A stretch of 64,000 nucleotides of DNA, from the NCBI RefSeq assembly GCF_910594005.1, contig NC_057823.1:57472015-57536014 (forward strand), given 5' to 3'. The notes beneath the pieces are model-generated. The model searched no databases. It was given only the letters and a program-made list of their open reading frames with translations, and was not told where the DNA came from. This DNA is from Cervus elaphus. Taxonomy: Eukaryota > Chordata > Mammalia > Artiodactyla > Cervidae. This document shows positions 35,503 through 48,199 of this stretch, one piece after another. Each line of letters begins with the position of its first letter. Position 1 is the first letter of the stretch. Made by a program: the position numbers and the translations under genes.

Positions 35503-35875
35503 CATGGGCTAGTCCATTTCTTTTAAGGGATTCTTGCCCACAGTAGATATAATGGTCATCTGAATTAAACTTGGCCAATCTCATCCATTTTAGTTCATTG
35601 AGAACTAAAATTCACTGAGTTCATTTCAGGAGAAATGTTGGTATTCACTGTTGCCATCTCTTGCTTGACCACTTCCAATTTACCTTGATTCATGGACCTA
35701 ACATTCCAGGTTCCTGTGCAATATTGTTCTTTACAGTACTGGACTTTAGTTTCACCACCAGACACATCCAAAACTGGACATCATTTCTGTTTTGGCTCAG
35801 TGGACCTATTTGTTATTATCCTATAAAATCAGTATTTTCCAGTAGCCATCCTTTTCCTACCTGTACTAACAATTC

Positions 35876-37466
35876 TTGGTACCTATTTTAATTAGTACAT
35901 ATTTTATTGTGCTTTGATATAACCTTGTTCTGGCCTTCTGTTGTACTATGCTCTATATTGTAGACATTCTGTCAGTATATAAGGTAGGAGCAATAGCATA
36001 CCAAATATCTCAAAGAAAAATTTTTAAAAGTTTATAAAGATTATGAGTACTTTAAAATTCTAAACTCCTGAGGTTTAGATAAACAATAAAAAACAGGCAA
36101 ATAAATGTTTACCAGAAAGAAAGACAAACCAGGGACCAGAGAAATTATCAATCTAATGTGAAAGAAAACAAAAATCAACAAGAAATAATGTAAAAATCAT
36201 TATTAAAAAACATGTAAATATTAAATATAGGTTTAATTTTTGAGTAAGGAGCAAATAAAAAATTGGAATAAAAGTTATGTAACCAAAAAGATATTTTGCT
36301 CTTATTCTTCCATCCTATTTCCTCTCAAAAATACTAAGAAAGAAACACTTTTGGTGGTATGTAAATTATACATCGATAAAACTGATATAAAATTACAAGC
36401 AAAGAATGGCATGTGAAAAGACTGACTAAAGTCTGAAAAAGCTAACACAAGCAAAATATAGATGAAAAGAAAGGAAAGAAAATGGACAGCAATATCTCAG
36501 ATGACAGAATGTCTTTTCAATTCCCTAACCAAGAAAGAAAAATGTTAAAGAAAATAGAAAGCTGTCTGTCTCAAGAAAGTAGTCAGAAAATTGAAGGGAC
36601 AGAAATAGTTCAGCAAGGGTAATTTACTTTCCGTTTTATCTTGGCACATGAAGGAAGTGGGTAGAAGATAAAGAGGGAGATCCCTATTGATGGGGAAATG
36701 ATCTGGGGACTAGTGGACATGCAGTCAAACTTCAGCTATATCTAGATCAATAAGGATGTATTAAGGTGAAATTATCTATGAATTCACAGTAGCCACTGGC
36801 CAGATGAGGTGAAACTTACCTAGAAGGCAGAAAATTTAAGAGAAAGAATATCAGCTGAATGGAAGTGATTCCCACCAATGCAGAGAGGAATTGGGAGACA
36901 ATTCAAGACGGATTTCATAAGATCTTTTGGTTGTGTGTGGCCAGTAAAATAAATAAGGGCATAAATGAAAGCAAAATGCTTGATTTCATGGCCCTCCAAA
37001 GCCATGGTCAATCAAAGGAGAAAACTTTCCTTGCAACTGTGAGAAATCATTCAGCTTTCCCTGAAAGCATTCTTCAGGGCTCTCTATATCTTTAGTGCTA
37101 CAAAAAAAGATAGAGTTGGTGGGAAGAGAGCCAACTACAGTAATTCTAAGCACTATTATTTGGTGAAAGTCAAAGTTTAATGGCATATTTCATCAGAGAG
37201 CAGTACCACAAACATTTCTGACTACCTCAGTCCTTGAAGCAGAATTCCAAACTGAGATTTGCAATTGCTTGGACCAGGTCACTCCACAACCCTATTTTGG
37301 AAAAGCTCTTCAAGAGTCTACTGATGAAGATATTATTAACTTCATATGAGAAAGGTCTCACATGGAAGAAATTTCTTCTAGTTATTCTTGGTTCATTAAA
37401 ACAGAAAATGTAATTGTAATGTTCCTAATTACAGCCTAGGCATGACAACTCAGAATTAATTGCACT
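35876..37466. other. Unannotated AT-rich unique sequence
   Basis: A-rich on the plus strand at 36000-36560. No recognised gene or repeat. Paired short open frames at 36820-37186 have no known motif. Confidence 0.4.
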
Positions 37467-37827
37467 TGCTGTTGTTATTCAGTTGCTCAGTGTTGTCTGA
37501 CTTTTTGCAACCCCATAGACTGCAGCACGCCAGGCCTCCCTGGCCCTCACCATCTCCTGGAGTTTGCCCAAGTTTGTGTTCATTGCATTGGTGATGTCGT
37601 CCAGCCATCTTGTCCTCTGACACCCTCTTCTCCTTCTGCCCTTGAGCTTTCCCAGCATCAGGGATTTTTCCAGTGGGTCATCTGTTTGCATCAGATGACC
37701 AAAATACTGGAGCTTCAGCTTCAGCATGAGTCCTTCCAGTGAATATTCAGGGTTGATCTCCCTTAAGATTGACCGGTTAGATCTCCTTGCTATCCAAGGG
37801 ACTTTCTCAGGGCTCGTCTCTAGCACA
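37467..37827 (-). mobile_element. BovB LINE, 3' ~360 bp
   Basis: Antisense copy, 'gttgttattcagttgctcag' to 'ggctcgtctctagcac'. The minus frame 37479-37826 (115 codons) is open across almost the whole fragment and keeps [13 protein letters not shown] and [16 protein letters not shown]. Confidence 0.95.
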
Positions 37828-37987
37828 CTTCTTTACATGCACCACCACAATTTATAGCACCACCTTATTTATAACTTTCTACCCCCTGCCAGTCACTGTT
37901 AGGGCCTTACATAAGTCATCTAACTGTGACTAGACTCTGAAGAATAGATTATTTGCCCCTTATTCCCCTGGACTAGGAACTGGCTAA

Positions 37988-38092
37988 GCACTCCAGTATT
38001 CTTGCCTGGAAAATTCCATGGACAGAGGAGCCTAACAGGCTACAGTCCATCAGGTCACAAAGATTCAGAAATGACTGAGCAACTGAGCATGA
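37988..38092 (+). mobile_element. Bov SINE 3' half (sense)
   Basis: 'cactccagtattcttgcctg' through 'ggctacagtccatcaggtca' to 'actgagcaactgagcatg'. The tRNA-derived head is absent. A T-run follows at 38093-38104. Confidence 0.88.
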
Positions 38093-38104
38093 TTTTTTTT
38101 TTTT

Positions 38105-38589
38105 TAAGAAGAAAGAAAACTGAGGTTTAAAGAGATTGAACCATGTGCCCCAGTGAAAAGCTGTTATTTAATCTTAGCTCTAGTGGATTCTACAGGCATG
38201 TCCTTGTCATTTATCTACACTGCTCTTCAAAGAAAGAGATTTCAGTAAGGACAGGACCTCTTTGCCCAAAACTCTATAAGCAAGTTGGTGTGTGCATGAG
38301 TGTATATGTATATATCGATATGTCCCACATAATGTGAGAGGGATAGACAAGTGCTATAGAAAATCAGAGAATTCTTAAAAACTAGTGTTTTTTTTTTAAT
38401 TAACATATGAGTTGAAAAATGAATATAGGGCATGCATTGCCATTTGAAAAAAAGAAAAAATGGAAAATAAACAATACACAATAATATTAGAAGCCACCTC
38501 TTGAAAAATAAAACCAAATTCACTCAGTACCGATGTCATTTTCTTTGCTCTCAAATTACTAAACTCTAAAACATGTTAAGAATAAGGTT
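38105..38589. other. Unannotated sequence
   Basis: No recognised gene or repeat. T-run at 38390-38398. Confidence 0.4.
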
Positions 38590-39115
38590 GAGAAGTATGT
38601 AAAGGTAAGCCATTCATACCCTCCTGGGGAGAGTATAAATTACAATAACCTCCCGGCATAGAAATTGGGACAATTTGCCATTTTTCATATTCAGCAATGC
38701 TATTTAAAATGCTTATGCTCCTTTTCCAAGTAGTTTCTCTTCTCTTTCTTTATGCAAAAGTAAAATTGTAAGTACAAATATAAAGCTTTGACTAGAAAAA
38801 TATCACAAAGTTGATTGAGAAGTAAAAAATCAAAAACAACACAGTGTCCAACAAAGCATATGAAGAACTTAAATATGTGCTAAAATGTAATAGAATAATG
38901 GGATACTCTATAAATATTAGAGTGAGGTTTTTGAGAAATAACTAAGAAAATGAGGAAAAATTCACATTTAATTAAGTGAAAAGTGATGTATAAAATGTTA
39001 CACATCTCCTAATCTCAATTTGTATTCACAAATATGCATATATTATTAATTCATTAATGTACATATTAAAATATTAGTAACTGCAAGGAACAAAATGTTA
39101 ACAAACTTTTCTCTC
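38590..39115 (+). mobile_element. Old L1M (L1ME-like) 3' end
   Basis: 'ctggggagagtataaattac', 'aacaacacagtgtccaacaa', 'aatgggatactctataaata' and 'aacaaaatgttaac' follow the sense order of the old L1 ORF2 end and 3' UTR. Confidence 0.65.
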
Positions 39116-39589
39116 ATACTTAGATTATAGAAATTGCTCATTTTGGATACCTTCTTCATTTCTCAAATATTCTGAAGTTTAAAATATATGTGTTTATGAA
39201 AACATTAATTTACTTATTAAATTATTTTAATCTAATAATTAATTAAATTAAATGAGAATAGAATCAAGGCACTAAGAGATAAAATATTCCAAGCAAAGTT
39301 TCATGGATAAAATTTCATTTGGAAAACCAGATTGCTGGCTAAGACACATAAAAGATAGTGTATCAAAAAGAGATTCTAAATAGAGAAGAGGATCAACAAA
39401 TATAGACTGTTATAAAGGATGTCTATGGAACTTACAATAGATCAACCAGGAAGAGGATGGAAAGAGAGCACTGAATTTAGAATGTTACTAGAATTAAAAT
39501 AAATGCAAACTCTATATTAGAGGACAAGGGACCCTGGACAAGTAGCATTCAGGTGATTATCACCAATCAAGGAAAACTGTCCACTCCCT
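39116..39589. other. Unannotated AT-rich sequence
   Basis: No recognised gene or repeat. Confidence 0.4.
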
Positions 39590-40625
39590 CATTCATTCAC
39601 TCAATGATTTATTCATTTAGAAAATATCGTGATTAGTTACTATGCCCCAGGTCCTGTTTTATTTATTTACTTATTTTATTGACGTATAGTTGATTTACAA
39701 TATTGTGTTAGCTTCAAGTGTACAGCAATGTGATTCAGTTATACATGCATACATTTTTTTCAGATTATTTTCCCTTATAGGTTATTGCAAAATACTGAGT
39801 ATAGTTCCCTGTGCTATTCAGTAAACCCTTGTTGGTTATCTATTTTATATATAGTAGTGTGTATATGTTAATCCCAACGTTCTAACTTATCCCTCCTCTA
39901 TGACCTTTGGTAATCATAGGTTTGTTTTCTGTCTGTGGGTCTATTTCTGTTTTTTATATAATTCATTTTGGTTTTTTGTATCATTTTTATAGATTCTACA
40001 TATAAATGATATAATGTGATTTTGTCTTTGACTTACTTCACTTAGTATGATAATCTCTAGGTCCATCCATGTGGCTGCAAATGGCATCATTTTATTCTTT
40101 TTTATGACTGAGTAATGTGTATAAATATACCACAACTTTATCTATTCATTTGTCAATGGACACTTAGTTGCCTCTATGTCTTTTCTATTGTAAATAGTGC
40201 TGCAATGGGGTGCACGTATCTTTTTGAATTATGGTTTTCTCTGGATGTATGTCCAGAAGTGGGACTGGTGAATCATATGGTAGCTCTTTTAGTTTTTTTA
40301 AGGAACCTCCATACTTTCTCCATAATAGCTTCACCAATTTGCATTCCCACCAACAGTGTAGGAGGGTTCCTTTTTCTCCATACTCACTCCAACATTTGTT
40401 TGTAGATTTTTCAGTGATGGCCATTCTGACCAATGTGAGGTGATGCTTCATTGTAGTTTTATTTTGCATTTCTCTAATAATTAGCTATGTTGAGCATCTT
40501 TTCAGATACCCTTTGACCATCTGTGTGTCTTTTTTAGAAAAATATCTATTTAGTTGCTAGAAAATATGAATGAATCAGACTGAGGTCTCTACTTGCTTAA
40601 GGAATTTGCAGTGTAAGACAGAAAT
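39590..40625 (-). mobile_element. L2 fragment opened by an L1
   Basis: The left part (39590-39656, 'tcattcattcactcaatgat', 'tactatgccccaggtcctg') and the right part (40557-40625, 'ctgaggtctctacttgctta', 'aatttgcagtgtaagacag') read as one antisense L2 3' end interrupted by the L1 between them. Confidence 0.55.
39657..40556 (-). mobile_element. 5'-truncated L1 (L1-BT-like), 3' ~900 bp
   Basis: Antisense L1. The 3' UTR ('ttgacgtatagttgatttac', 'tccctgtgctattcagtaaa') is followed by the ORF2 C-terminus. Minus frames 39941-40135 and 40185-40469 keep MPFAATWMDLEIIILSEVSQ and [18 protein letters not shown], motifs of the L1 ORF2p C-terminal region. They are separated by a frameshift. No long TSD was seen. 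Confidence 0.95.
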
Positions 40626-41059
40626 AATCTTGTAAATTTTATTCTTTTTCTCTTCCTGAATTCCACCCCAAATCTTTAAGAAACTCCAGGATCCTGTTGT
40701 GAGTTGTAATAAAATAATCCATGTCTATGAAAGTTGTTCACTTATTCAGTGACAGAGAACTTGAAACTTCCATCATGTAAATGAAGGAACTAGGCCCTGA
40801 TTTTGCTACTCAATGCATTTCAATCTCACATATTAAGTCCTCACTGTATCTTCTTGCCTACCTCTGAGATACAATCTACTTCTCACTCATCTCCCAAATA
40901 GATCACACCCTTCTAACCTGAACTATCTTATCCCAGTTTCTACCTGACAAACCACTCATCTTTTACAATCATATCATATGTTACTTTCTTAGATCAGTTG
41001 CTCAACCATAGTCCTTCCCTTATTCATAATCCTCAGCCACTTTGTTTATTGAGCTTATT
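40626..41059. other. Unannotated, possibly old L2
   Basis: CT-rich text near 40850-41040 has a weak L2-like flavour, but I cannot support a call. Confidence 0.35.
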
Positions 41060-41267
41060 GGGCTTCCTGGTGGCTCAGACAGTAAAAAAATCTGCCTGCA
41101 ATGCAGGAGACCTGGGTTCAATTCCTGGGTTGGGAAGATACCCTGGAGGAGGGCATGGCAACCCACTCCAGTATTCTTGCCTGGAGAATCCCCATGGACA
41201 GAGGAGCCTGGTGGGCTATAGTTTATGGGATCACAGAGAGTCAGACACAACTGAGCAACTAAGCGCA
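41060..41267 (+). mobile_element. Bov-tA SINE (sense)
   Basis: Complete sense copy: 'gggcttcctggtggctcaga' head, body 'ccagtattcttgcctggaga', tail 'ctgagcaactaagcgca'. Confidence 0.95.
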
Positions 41268-41333
41268 CCACATATTTGACTTTATCCTGAGAGCTCTGCA
41301 ATCCCCTATATTCAAGGTATTACCCTATTATAT

Positions 41334-41573
41334 GGCTTCCCAGGTGGCACTAGCAGTAAAGAATCCACCTGCCAACGCAGGAGATGCAAGAGATGAAGGT
41401 TCAATCCCTGGCTTGGGAAGATCCCCTAGAGTAGGAAATGGCACCCCACTCTAATATTCTTGCCTGGAGAATCCCATGGACAGAGAAGACTGGAGGACTA
41501 CAGGCCATGGGGTTGCAAAGCATTGGACACAACTGAGCGTGCGCATGCGCACACACACACACACACACACACT
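41334..41573 (+). mobile_element. Bov-tA SINE with (CA)n tail and 9-bp TSD
   Basis: Sense copy ending in 'actgagcgtgcgcatgcg', followed at once by a (CA)n tract (41547-41573). TSD 'ctattatat' at 41325-41333 and 41574-41582 encloses both the SINE and the microsatellite, so the CA tract lies inside the insertion and derives from the SINE tail. Confidence 0.94.
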
Positions 41574-41772
41574 CTATTATATAATTCCTTCCATAAAGTG
41601 CAATGAAGAATAAATGAAAAATTTAAGTGACCCCATAAGACCCTTAAAGAATCTATAAACACAGGATTAAAGTAATTTGTGATACTATTAAAATAAATTC
41701 TGGCTAGATAACTAGTGGAAAGAACTTCATCAACTGACTGACTTACTCTTTATTCATTTATATTGTTAATAG

Positions 41773-42014
41773 AAGTGATTTTCAAACTGGGATCACAAAC
41801 CATTAGTGGTTCATGAAGTCAATTTAGTGGGTCACAATCAGCCTTTTTTAAAAAGAAATAGAAAAAGAGAAACAATTAGGAAAACATAAGAGTATATGAC
41901 CTACAGTAAAAGAAAGTATTGTGTTATTGAAATTCTGGTTTGTTGTGTGTGTTTATTATATTGTGAAAAAAAGCTATTTTTATCATAGGTCATGGATAAA
42001 AAAATTTAAAAAGC
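41773..42014. mobile_element. hAT-type non-autonomous DNA transposon (MER5-like)
   Basis: Ends 'gtgattttcaaactgggatc' and 'gataaaaaaatttaaaaagc' are degenerate terminal inverted repeats of the 'gtggttctcaaact' type. The interior has 'tcatgaagtcaatttagtgg' and 'gggtcacaatcagcctttt'. Confidence 0.65.
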
Positions 42015-42474
42015 ACTTATATAAAATTTGTGTCACTTTCCTGTCATACATTCACACCCACATGACATGTTACTTCTTAAATTATCCAGTATTCCTACAC
42101 TATGTAAAGACCAGCATTTTCTTAGACTGCTTACTTTCTCCTCTCATGGTCACAAACACTACAGTTGAATTTCTTTTCAGATGTAAAATTTTTATTACTT
42201 AATGTGAGTTGTGCACATTAAGGCCATGATGAGATGCATTATAGATACTGAGATGTCAGCATTGCTCACCCACTAGATTGGTGATCTTTCCTCTTCTTAG
42301 CCAAAACCCAAAGGCTGAGCAGTTCAATCTGTGCATAAGCAAAGTCATACATTATCCTGGTTTGTGGATCTCCAGTGCTCAGGAATAGTTGCAACCACAA
42401 ACATTGAATTTCCCAAGATTTCCCATGGAATATGCCAAATTATAGTACATCTGCATGGGCTGGCAATTGAACCC
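42015..42474. other. Unannotated sequence
   Basis: No recognised gene or repeat. Confidence 0.4.
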
Positions 42475-42585
42475 ATTTAGGGTAAGGAACAGTGTCTCTT
42501 TTAATAGTCATATTCCTTACCATGACCAGCATTGACTCCAAATAAATGCTTAGTATTTATTGACTGAAGTTCACTTGAGGGGGAC
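42475..42585 (+). mobile_element. L2 3' end fragment
   Basis: 'agggtaaggaacagtgtctc', 'ttgactccaaataaatgctt' and 'tatttattgactgaag' match the sense L2 terminus. Confidence 0.5.
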
Positions 42586-42890
42586 ATTAATTGAAAAACA
42601 GAGGTAAGAAATTCCTTTTTTGTACATTTACAACTAGAGAATCTAGACACCATGAATGTTTGAAGCATTTTTTAAATTACCATTAGCAATTTCTTGATGG
42701 GCAATATATAAAAATATATGAAACTGACATGGAAAAGCTAAAATTAGAAGAGGAATTAGTATAATTTCCAAGTATTTAATTAAAGCAAGCAAACATTTTT
42801 CTCATTAGAAAAATAGCAGAATCAGAAAATGGAAACAGTAAACTGGTTAGCTTCACTCACCTAAAACAAGGTAAAATGTATGAGTAGCAA
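42586..42890. other. Unannotated sequence
   Basis: No recognised element. Confidence 0.4.
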
Positions 42891-43365
42891 GTTCAGTTCA
42901 GTTCAGTTTAGTCATTCAGTCCGGTCCAACTCTTTGTGAAGCCATGGACTACAGCAGGCTAGGCTTCCCTCTCATTCACCAACTCCTGAGCCTGCTCAAA
43001 CTCATGTCCATTGAGTTGGTGATGCCATCCAACCATCTCATCCTCTGTCATCCCCTTCTCTTGCCTTCAATCTTTCCCAGCATCAGGGTCTTTTCCAATG
43101 TTAGTTCTTCACATCAGATGGCCAAAGTATTGGAGCTTCAGCATCAGTCCTTCCAATGAACATTCAGGACTGATTTCCTTTAGGACTGACCAGTTTGATC
43201 TCCTTGCAGTCCAAGGGACTCTCAAGAGTCTTCTCCAACACCACAGTTCAAAAGCATCAGTTCTTCGGCACTCAGCTTTCTTTATAGTCCAACTCTCACA
43301 TCCATACATGACTACTGGAAAAACCATAGCTTTGATTATATGGACCTTTGTCAGCAAAGTAATTC
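42891..43365 (-). mobile_element. BovB LINE, 3' ~475 bp
   Basis: Antisense copy beginning with the (TTCAG)n terminus. The minus frame 43109-43357 (82 codons) keeps KAMVFPVVMYGCESWTIKKA and WCWRRLLRVPWTARRSNWS. Confidence 0.96.
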
Positions 43366-43546
43366 TGCTGCTTCTGGGTCAGTTTTCCAAAAGCCCATTC
43401 ATTACAGTTTAAGGTCTCCCCTCTGCCCCCACCCCACTCTGTTCTAATGGGTTGAAATCTTGTCACTAACCCAGGAAAAAAAATTGAAAGGAGTGTATTT
43501 TAATGTATAGAGTCTGCTCTTAAAGAATGAGTGAGCCTTAGAATGG

Positions 43547-43752
43547 TGTGCTGCGCTCAGTTGCCTCTGCCTCTTTTGCAACCCTATGGATTGTAGCCCA
43601 CCAGGCTCCATTGTCAAGAGGATTCTCCAGGCAAGAATACTGGAATGGCTTGTCATTTCCTTCTCCAGGGGATATTCCCGACCCATGGATCTAATCCCAG
43701 TCTCCTGCGTTGGCAGGCAGATTCTTTACCACTGAACCACCTGGGAAGTCCA
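43547..43752 (-). mobile_element. Bov-tA SINE
   Basis: Complete reverse-oriented copy: 'gtgctgcgctcagttgcctc' to 'gaaccacctgggaagtcc'. Confidence 0.93.
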
Positions 43753-46464
43753 GAATCAGCCTCTAGTTGTCTAATTGCCTAGGACTTAGAATGAGCTTCT
43801 GAGAAAGCAGGCTGGCGGAGGATAGTTGCATCATGTTTGCCAGGCACCAAGGGAAGAGCTTCTTTGAATAACCAGCTCACCTCTACAGCACAAGACTTCC
43901 TAAAGGGAAATTAAACCTGTTTCAAGCACTTTTGTAAATGCCTCACGTGAATCTTTCCTGAAACTTTTCAAAGCCAGAGAAGCAAAGTAGCAGGTTAGAA
44001 AACTCAAATATTTAAAGAGTCTAGGCAGACAAAGGGTTGAGTATAAATGGAATCATTTGTGATTATTCACCTCATGACTATCATATAATTTCTGTGTGCT
44101 TTTATTTGCTCAAAATATACTTAACATACCATTAGCAAAAAGCATTTTTAGCTTTCTAAGTAATCACACCAAGATAAGAACCAACTTATGGAGAAAGAGA
44201 AAGTTTTTTCTCAAGAAAACTCAAGTTGAATCATTTCAGGAAATAGATGCAAAATTTTTTAATTAAAAATAATTTCATGATTGGACAATTATGCAAGTAT
44301 AGACAGGACTGAAGTAAGCAGTTAGAGATATAAGACAGCCAGAGAATGCCAATAAAGTGGGAATCTATTATCACCCCTAGGTTTGAAGGAAAAGTAGGGG
44401 AGAAGGTGTTACTAGACCCAGAAGTGTTGCTGCCATGGAGGAGTGGCTGGCTGGTAGATGCAAGGCTGCAGGGAAGCGTAGTCACTGCCAGCATTGCAAC
44501 AAAGCAGAAGGCAGAAAAGGAAGGAATAAATGTTTCACCTTCTCTCTCCTCTGACTCTCCAATCTCCTATTAGTGTCTCCCATCGGTCCAAATAAACCAG
44601 AGCTTAGAGTGCAAGAGCCTGGGTCATACAATGCAAATAGGTCAGCCTTCCTGGAACAAACAGCAGAGAAAAGAAGGGCAAGATATAGCTGGTAGAGACA
44701 ATCTGAGAATGACCACTAAACTAATCAGTATTCTTTTTGTCTATAAGTTCTGCAAGAATTAGGTTGACCGAAATGACCTCTGTTCCCTCAATAAGGGAAC
44801 AAAGTATTTTGTCAAGTAAAGATAAACCTGTTAAATCTACTATTCCGATGGGAATTTGGTTTATTCAAACAGCTTATTTGAGTGCTTTATTTCAAAGAGT
44901 TTACTGCTGGTTTGCTAGTTACTTTTCTGGTGTTCCCATAGATACTGCCACCCCCTACATTTTTAAAGATACTATAAGGTTTAAAGTTCAGTCTTCCAGA
45001 GATCTATCCAGGCTCCAGGGCATTTCTCCTGAAGATGCATATTACTCTGGTAATAGAATCTAGGAGATAAAGTCCCCTAGACCACTGCAGCACATTTTAT
45101 CAGTAGGGTAAATGATCTCCCATTTCCTATTGCTTGAATGAGCAGTGAGATTCATGAGAGCACATTATGCCCTTCCCCGTGGCACAGGTATGCCACTAAA
45201 AAAAAGAAAGAAAGACTGACATGAAAAATGCAAAGTACTTAAGCAAGCAGGACCACTATTGCTCTCTAAAAGATAGATGATTGCAGTGAACATGATGTCT
45301 AGAACTGTAGTTTGCCCAAATTAAAGTGGAACATAAAAAATAGGGAAAGAATCTAATTTCCATTTAAAGTTGATATCAGCAGTAGTTGTACAATATTATT
45401 TGTCACACCTTGAGGTGATAGACCTGCAGTGCTATGGAGCTGTGGTAATTCAAAGGTAGCCAGGGGCAAGAGAAATATAGAACTCACATCTGCCAAAATA
45501 GATCTGAATGTAGAGTTGGCTAGAGAAATGTGGCAGGAGAAATGGCAGGATGCAGTTATGAAGGAGTTACCGATTTCACCTAATAACGTCTGCCTGCCTA
45601 ATAGGAAATGAAGAGGGAAGGGGTATTTTCTTGAGTTTTCTTCTGAGAAGAGTTGTGGGAGGATCAAAGTTGGGCAATGATTCTTCAATTCTTTTTGACT
45701 CTTGTGAAGTCAGGAAAGTACTTTGCCATTTATATTTCAAAAGAAAAATTGTGTCCTAGTTGTATTCTCTCTAAGAAGAAAAATTTAACTTTGTCTTACT
45801 AACTAAGCTAAACCTAGATTTTTCTGTGAAATCATGATAATGACTGAAATGGGAATTTTGTTCCCAGAGATGTGGACAGAGCACTGGACTAGTAGTAAGG
45901 AGACCCATTGCTTATCTTGGTCTTTGTGATTATAAGCTGGGCATCAGGCATCAGACACAAGAGAATCCTTCAGCCTGGAAAGAGCTCAGTCAAGAAGAGG
46001 AGCTGAATGGATCCTCATATCAAACTCCTCTCCGGAAATGAATGTGACATAATCCATGTGACAGAATTCAAAATGCTGCCCTTGTTTCTGACCATCACAT
46101 TTGCCTACATATACATTTCTGAATCTCCATTTCATTCTCCTACTGACAACCTCCCCCCACCACTACATTCCTCTGACTTCACATCCATTCAGTGGTTTGA
46201 ATTTAGCATTCTTATAGATGTGTTATTTGGGCAACTCATATTATCTCTGGGAGATATAACAATGACACTTATATAGGAAGTTGTACTATAAATATAAGGC
46301 TTTTTAGTTGCATTATTATGTCCTTACTCATCTGGGACTCCTTCAGAAAGCTTGTAGTGTCCCCAGTGAAGGGCATATACTTGGACCAAAACACCATGAA
46401 ATTTATTATCTGCTTTTCTTATGGTTGCATCTACCAATAGCATCTTACAGTTCACAAATCTAAT
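43753..46464. other. Long repeat-free stretch
   Basis: About 2.7 kb with no element I recognise, the longest such stretch in the window. Open frames up to 111 codons (45353-45688 minus, 44737-45063 plus) have no known motif and occur on both strands. I see no clear splice-site-bounded exon. Confidence 0.45.
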
Positions 46465-46710
46465 AGATAAGAACAGGGTTTGACACAAAGTAGATATGGA
46501 TTCAAACTTCTAGTCTGCCATTTACCAGCTGTGTGAACTTCATTAAGCCGCTTAATGTCTGTTGGACTCAGATTGTCATATATGAAATGGAGGCAGTGGC
46601 AATCCCTGATACAGTTGTTGAGAGATTAAAGAACAAATTGATGCTGCACATTACACAAGCCCTCAGATCTAGTGAACTCAGAGCAGATGGTAGCTATTCC
46701 TATTCTGTGC
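46465..46710 (+). mobile_element. MIR SINE
   Basis: Sense MIR with the core in order: 'gatatggattcaaacttcta', 'ccatttaccagctgtgtgaa', 'ttaatgtctgttggactcag', 'tatgaaatggaggcag'. Confidence 0.85.
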
Positions 46711-48199
46711 CTGATGGTCAGGTGTGAGTATCTGTTGGGCCACTGAGGAACCACCCTGGGAGCTAGGGATCCTTTAACACCCTGTGGCATGTTACTGAGG
46801 TCTTCTCTGTGCATCCACCTGTCCTCACTCTCTGCTTGAGAAGTTGTGTTCTAAAGGTCAGGGTGGAAAACATTCTCGCCGTGCATTCCCTCCTCTTGCT
46901 GCAGGTAATTTCCTCTGTCCATGTGCCATTAATGATGTGATTATCAGTGCTGGTGGCCAATCATGGGACCTAATCATAGCACTGAATCACCTTCATCTCT
47001 CTCCCAACAGTCCAGATGGCATCTGAACACTCATTGGTAATAAATAAGGAGAGATTTTTAAACATTTTTAAGTCTTCTCTAATCAACTTGGATAATTACC
47101 TAAAAAATAATAATAATTCTGAATCCTCTCTATAACCTGTATGGAAAACTCTAAGATCCTGAAGAAGAGAGCTGCTAATTAGCTATTTTCATTTTACCTA
47201 AAAAGAACAGGACCAAAGGCATTCAGTTGGGAAACTCAAATCACATCTTCAAAAGCAAGTTGGATGAAGAAGTAAGGCCAGTGTTCAAGGGCTGCTGCAA
47301 AGAAGCAGGGGCTGAGGGAAATGTTAATGTGCACAATGGGCCAATGCAAAGGATTCAAAGTCTTCCTAAATTTAGGGGAAAAAAGAGGGGAAGCTATTTG
47401 TTTCCTGTAAGTGAAGATCTCAACTCATTGATCATGTTGATCTATACAATACGGATAGGAATCCGACAAAGTCAAACAGTATAATGAGGATGTTATATTG
47501 TTTTTGATAAAAGGAATCTGACTTGCCCTTCATACTGTGTAATTTGCAGAAATGTCAACATTTCATTAGATGCGAACAGTCTCTTTCAGTTAGGGAGGGT
47601 GGCAAAAAATCTTCCTGTTGCTCCATGAGAGGCTAAAGGGACTGTTATGGATCCCTCTATAAGCAGAGCTCCAGGTCTTGATAGATGTCTTGCAGAGTTT
47701 TAGATGTACCTACTGCTCTTGCACTAAATGTGGGCATCGGTAAAGCAAAAGATAACAGATTCCTTTTAGGCACAGAAAAAGCTGCTAAGAAAATGAGATT
47801 AGGGCTGAAAAGTTAAGGGTTTATTAGATTTTGTCTTTCTCAAGTTAGAACTGTATCATCCTTATGAAAATGTTAGCAATGTATCTGAAGAAAGGGAAAC
47901 AAAGGGATTTTTTTTTTTTATTTAATAACCTTGCTGTGTAGAGAAAATTCCCTTGTGAAAACTCTAGAACTCCTCACATGAGTTTCAAAGTTTATATATC
48001 ACAGAATTTGAAATTCTGGGACCTCAAAAGTAAAAATGACTAAGTTATGAAGCCTTACCATATCTGTAAAATAAGATGAGGATTTTACTGTATTTTAGAT
48101 TTCATAAATCCTAAAACTACTAATTAAAGTAATTGTATAGGGAAATCTGTCACTTTTTTGCCTCTCTATCATCCATCCCTGTTTATTTCAGTAACAAAA
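46711..48199. other. Unannotated unique sequence
   Basis: No recognised gene or repeat. Short A-rich and T-rich runs occur, with a T-run at 47910-47919. Confidence 0.45.

Larger units (their letters stand above)
32395..35875 (-). mobile_element. Long BovB LINE, with RT and endonuclease regions
   Basis: Antisense BovB from the 3' UTR (32395) through the reverse transcriptase region to the endonuclease region and the N-terminal code near 35870, about 3.0 kb once nested SINEs (34911-35063 and 35188-35502) are removed. Reading on the minus strand, the endonuclease keeps FIIGDWNAKAGSQE (34701-34919). The catalytic YADD box is altered to YAYD at 33156-33167. Many stops and frameshifts divide it into open pieces of under 100 codons (32949-33146, 33228-33437, 33971-34267, 34701-34919). 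A T-run at 34811-34826 expands a lysine tract. A dead copy, but the most complete BovB here. Confidence 0.95.

Noticed and set aside
44737..45063. Small protein of 108 codons
   Set aside because: No known motif, no support beyond the open frame, and similar lengths occur by chance in this window.
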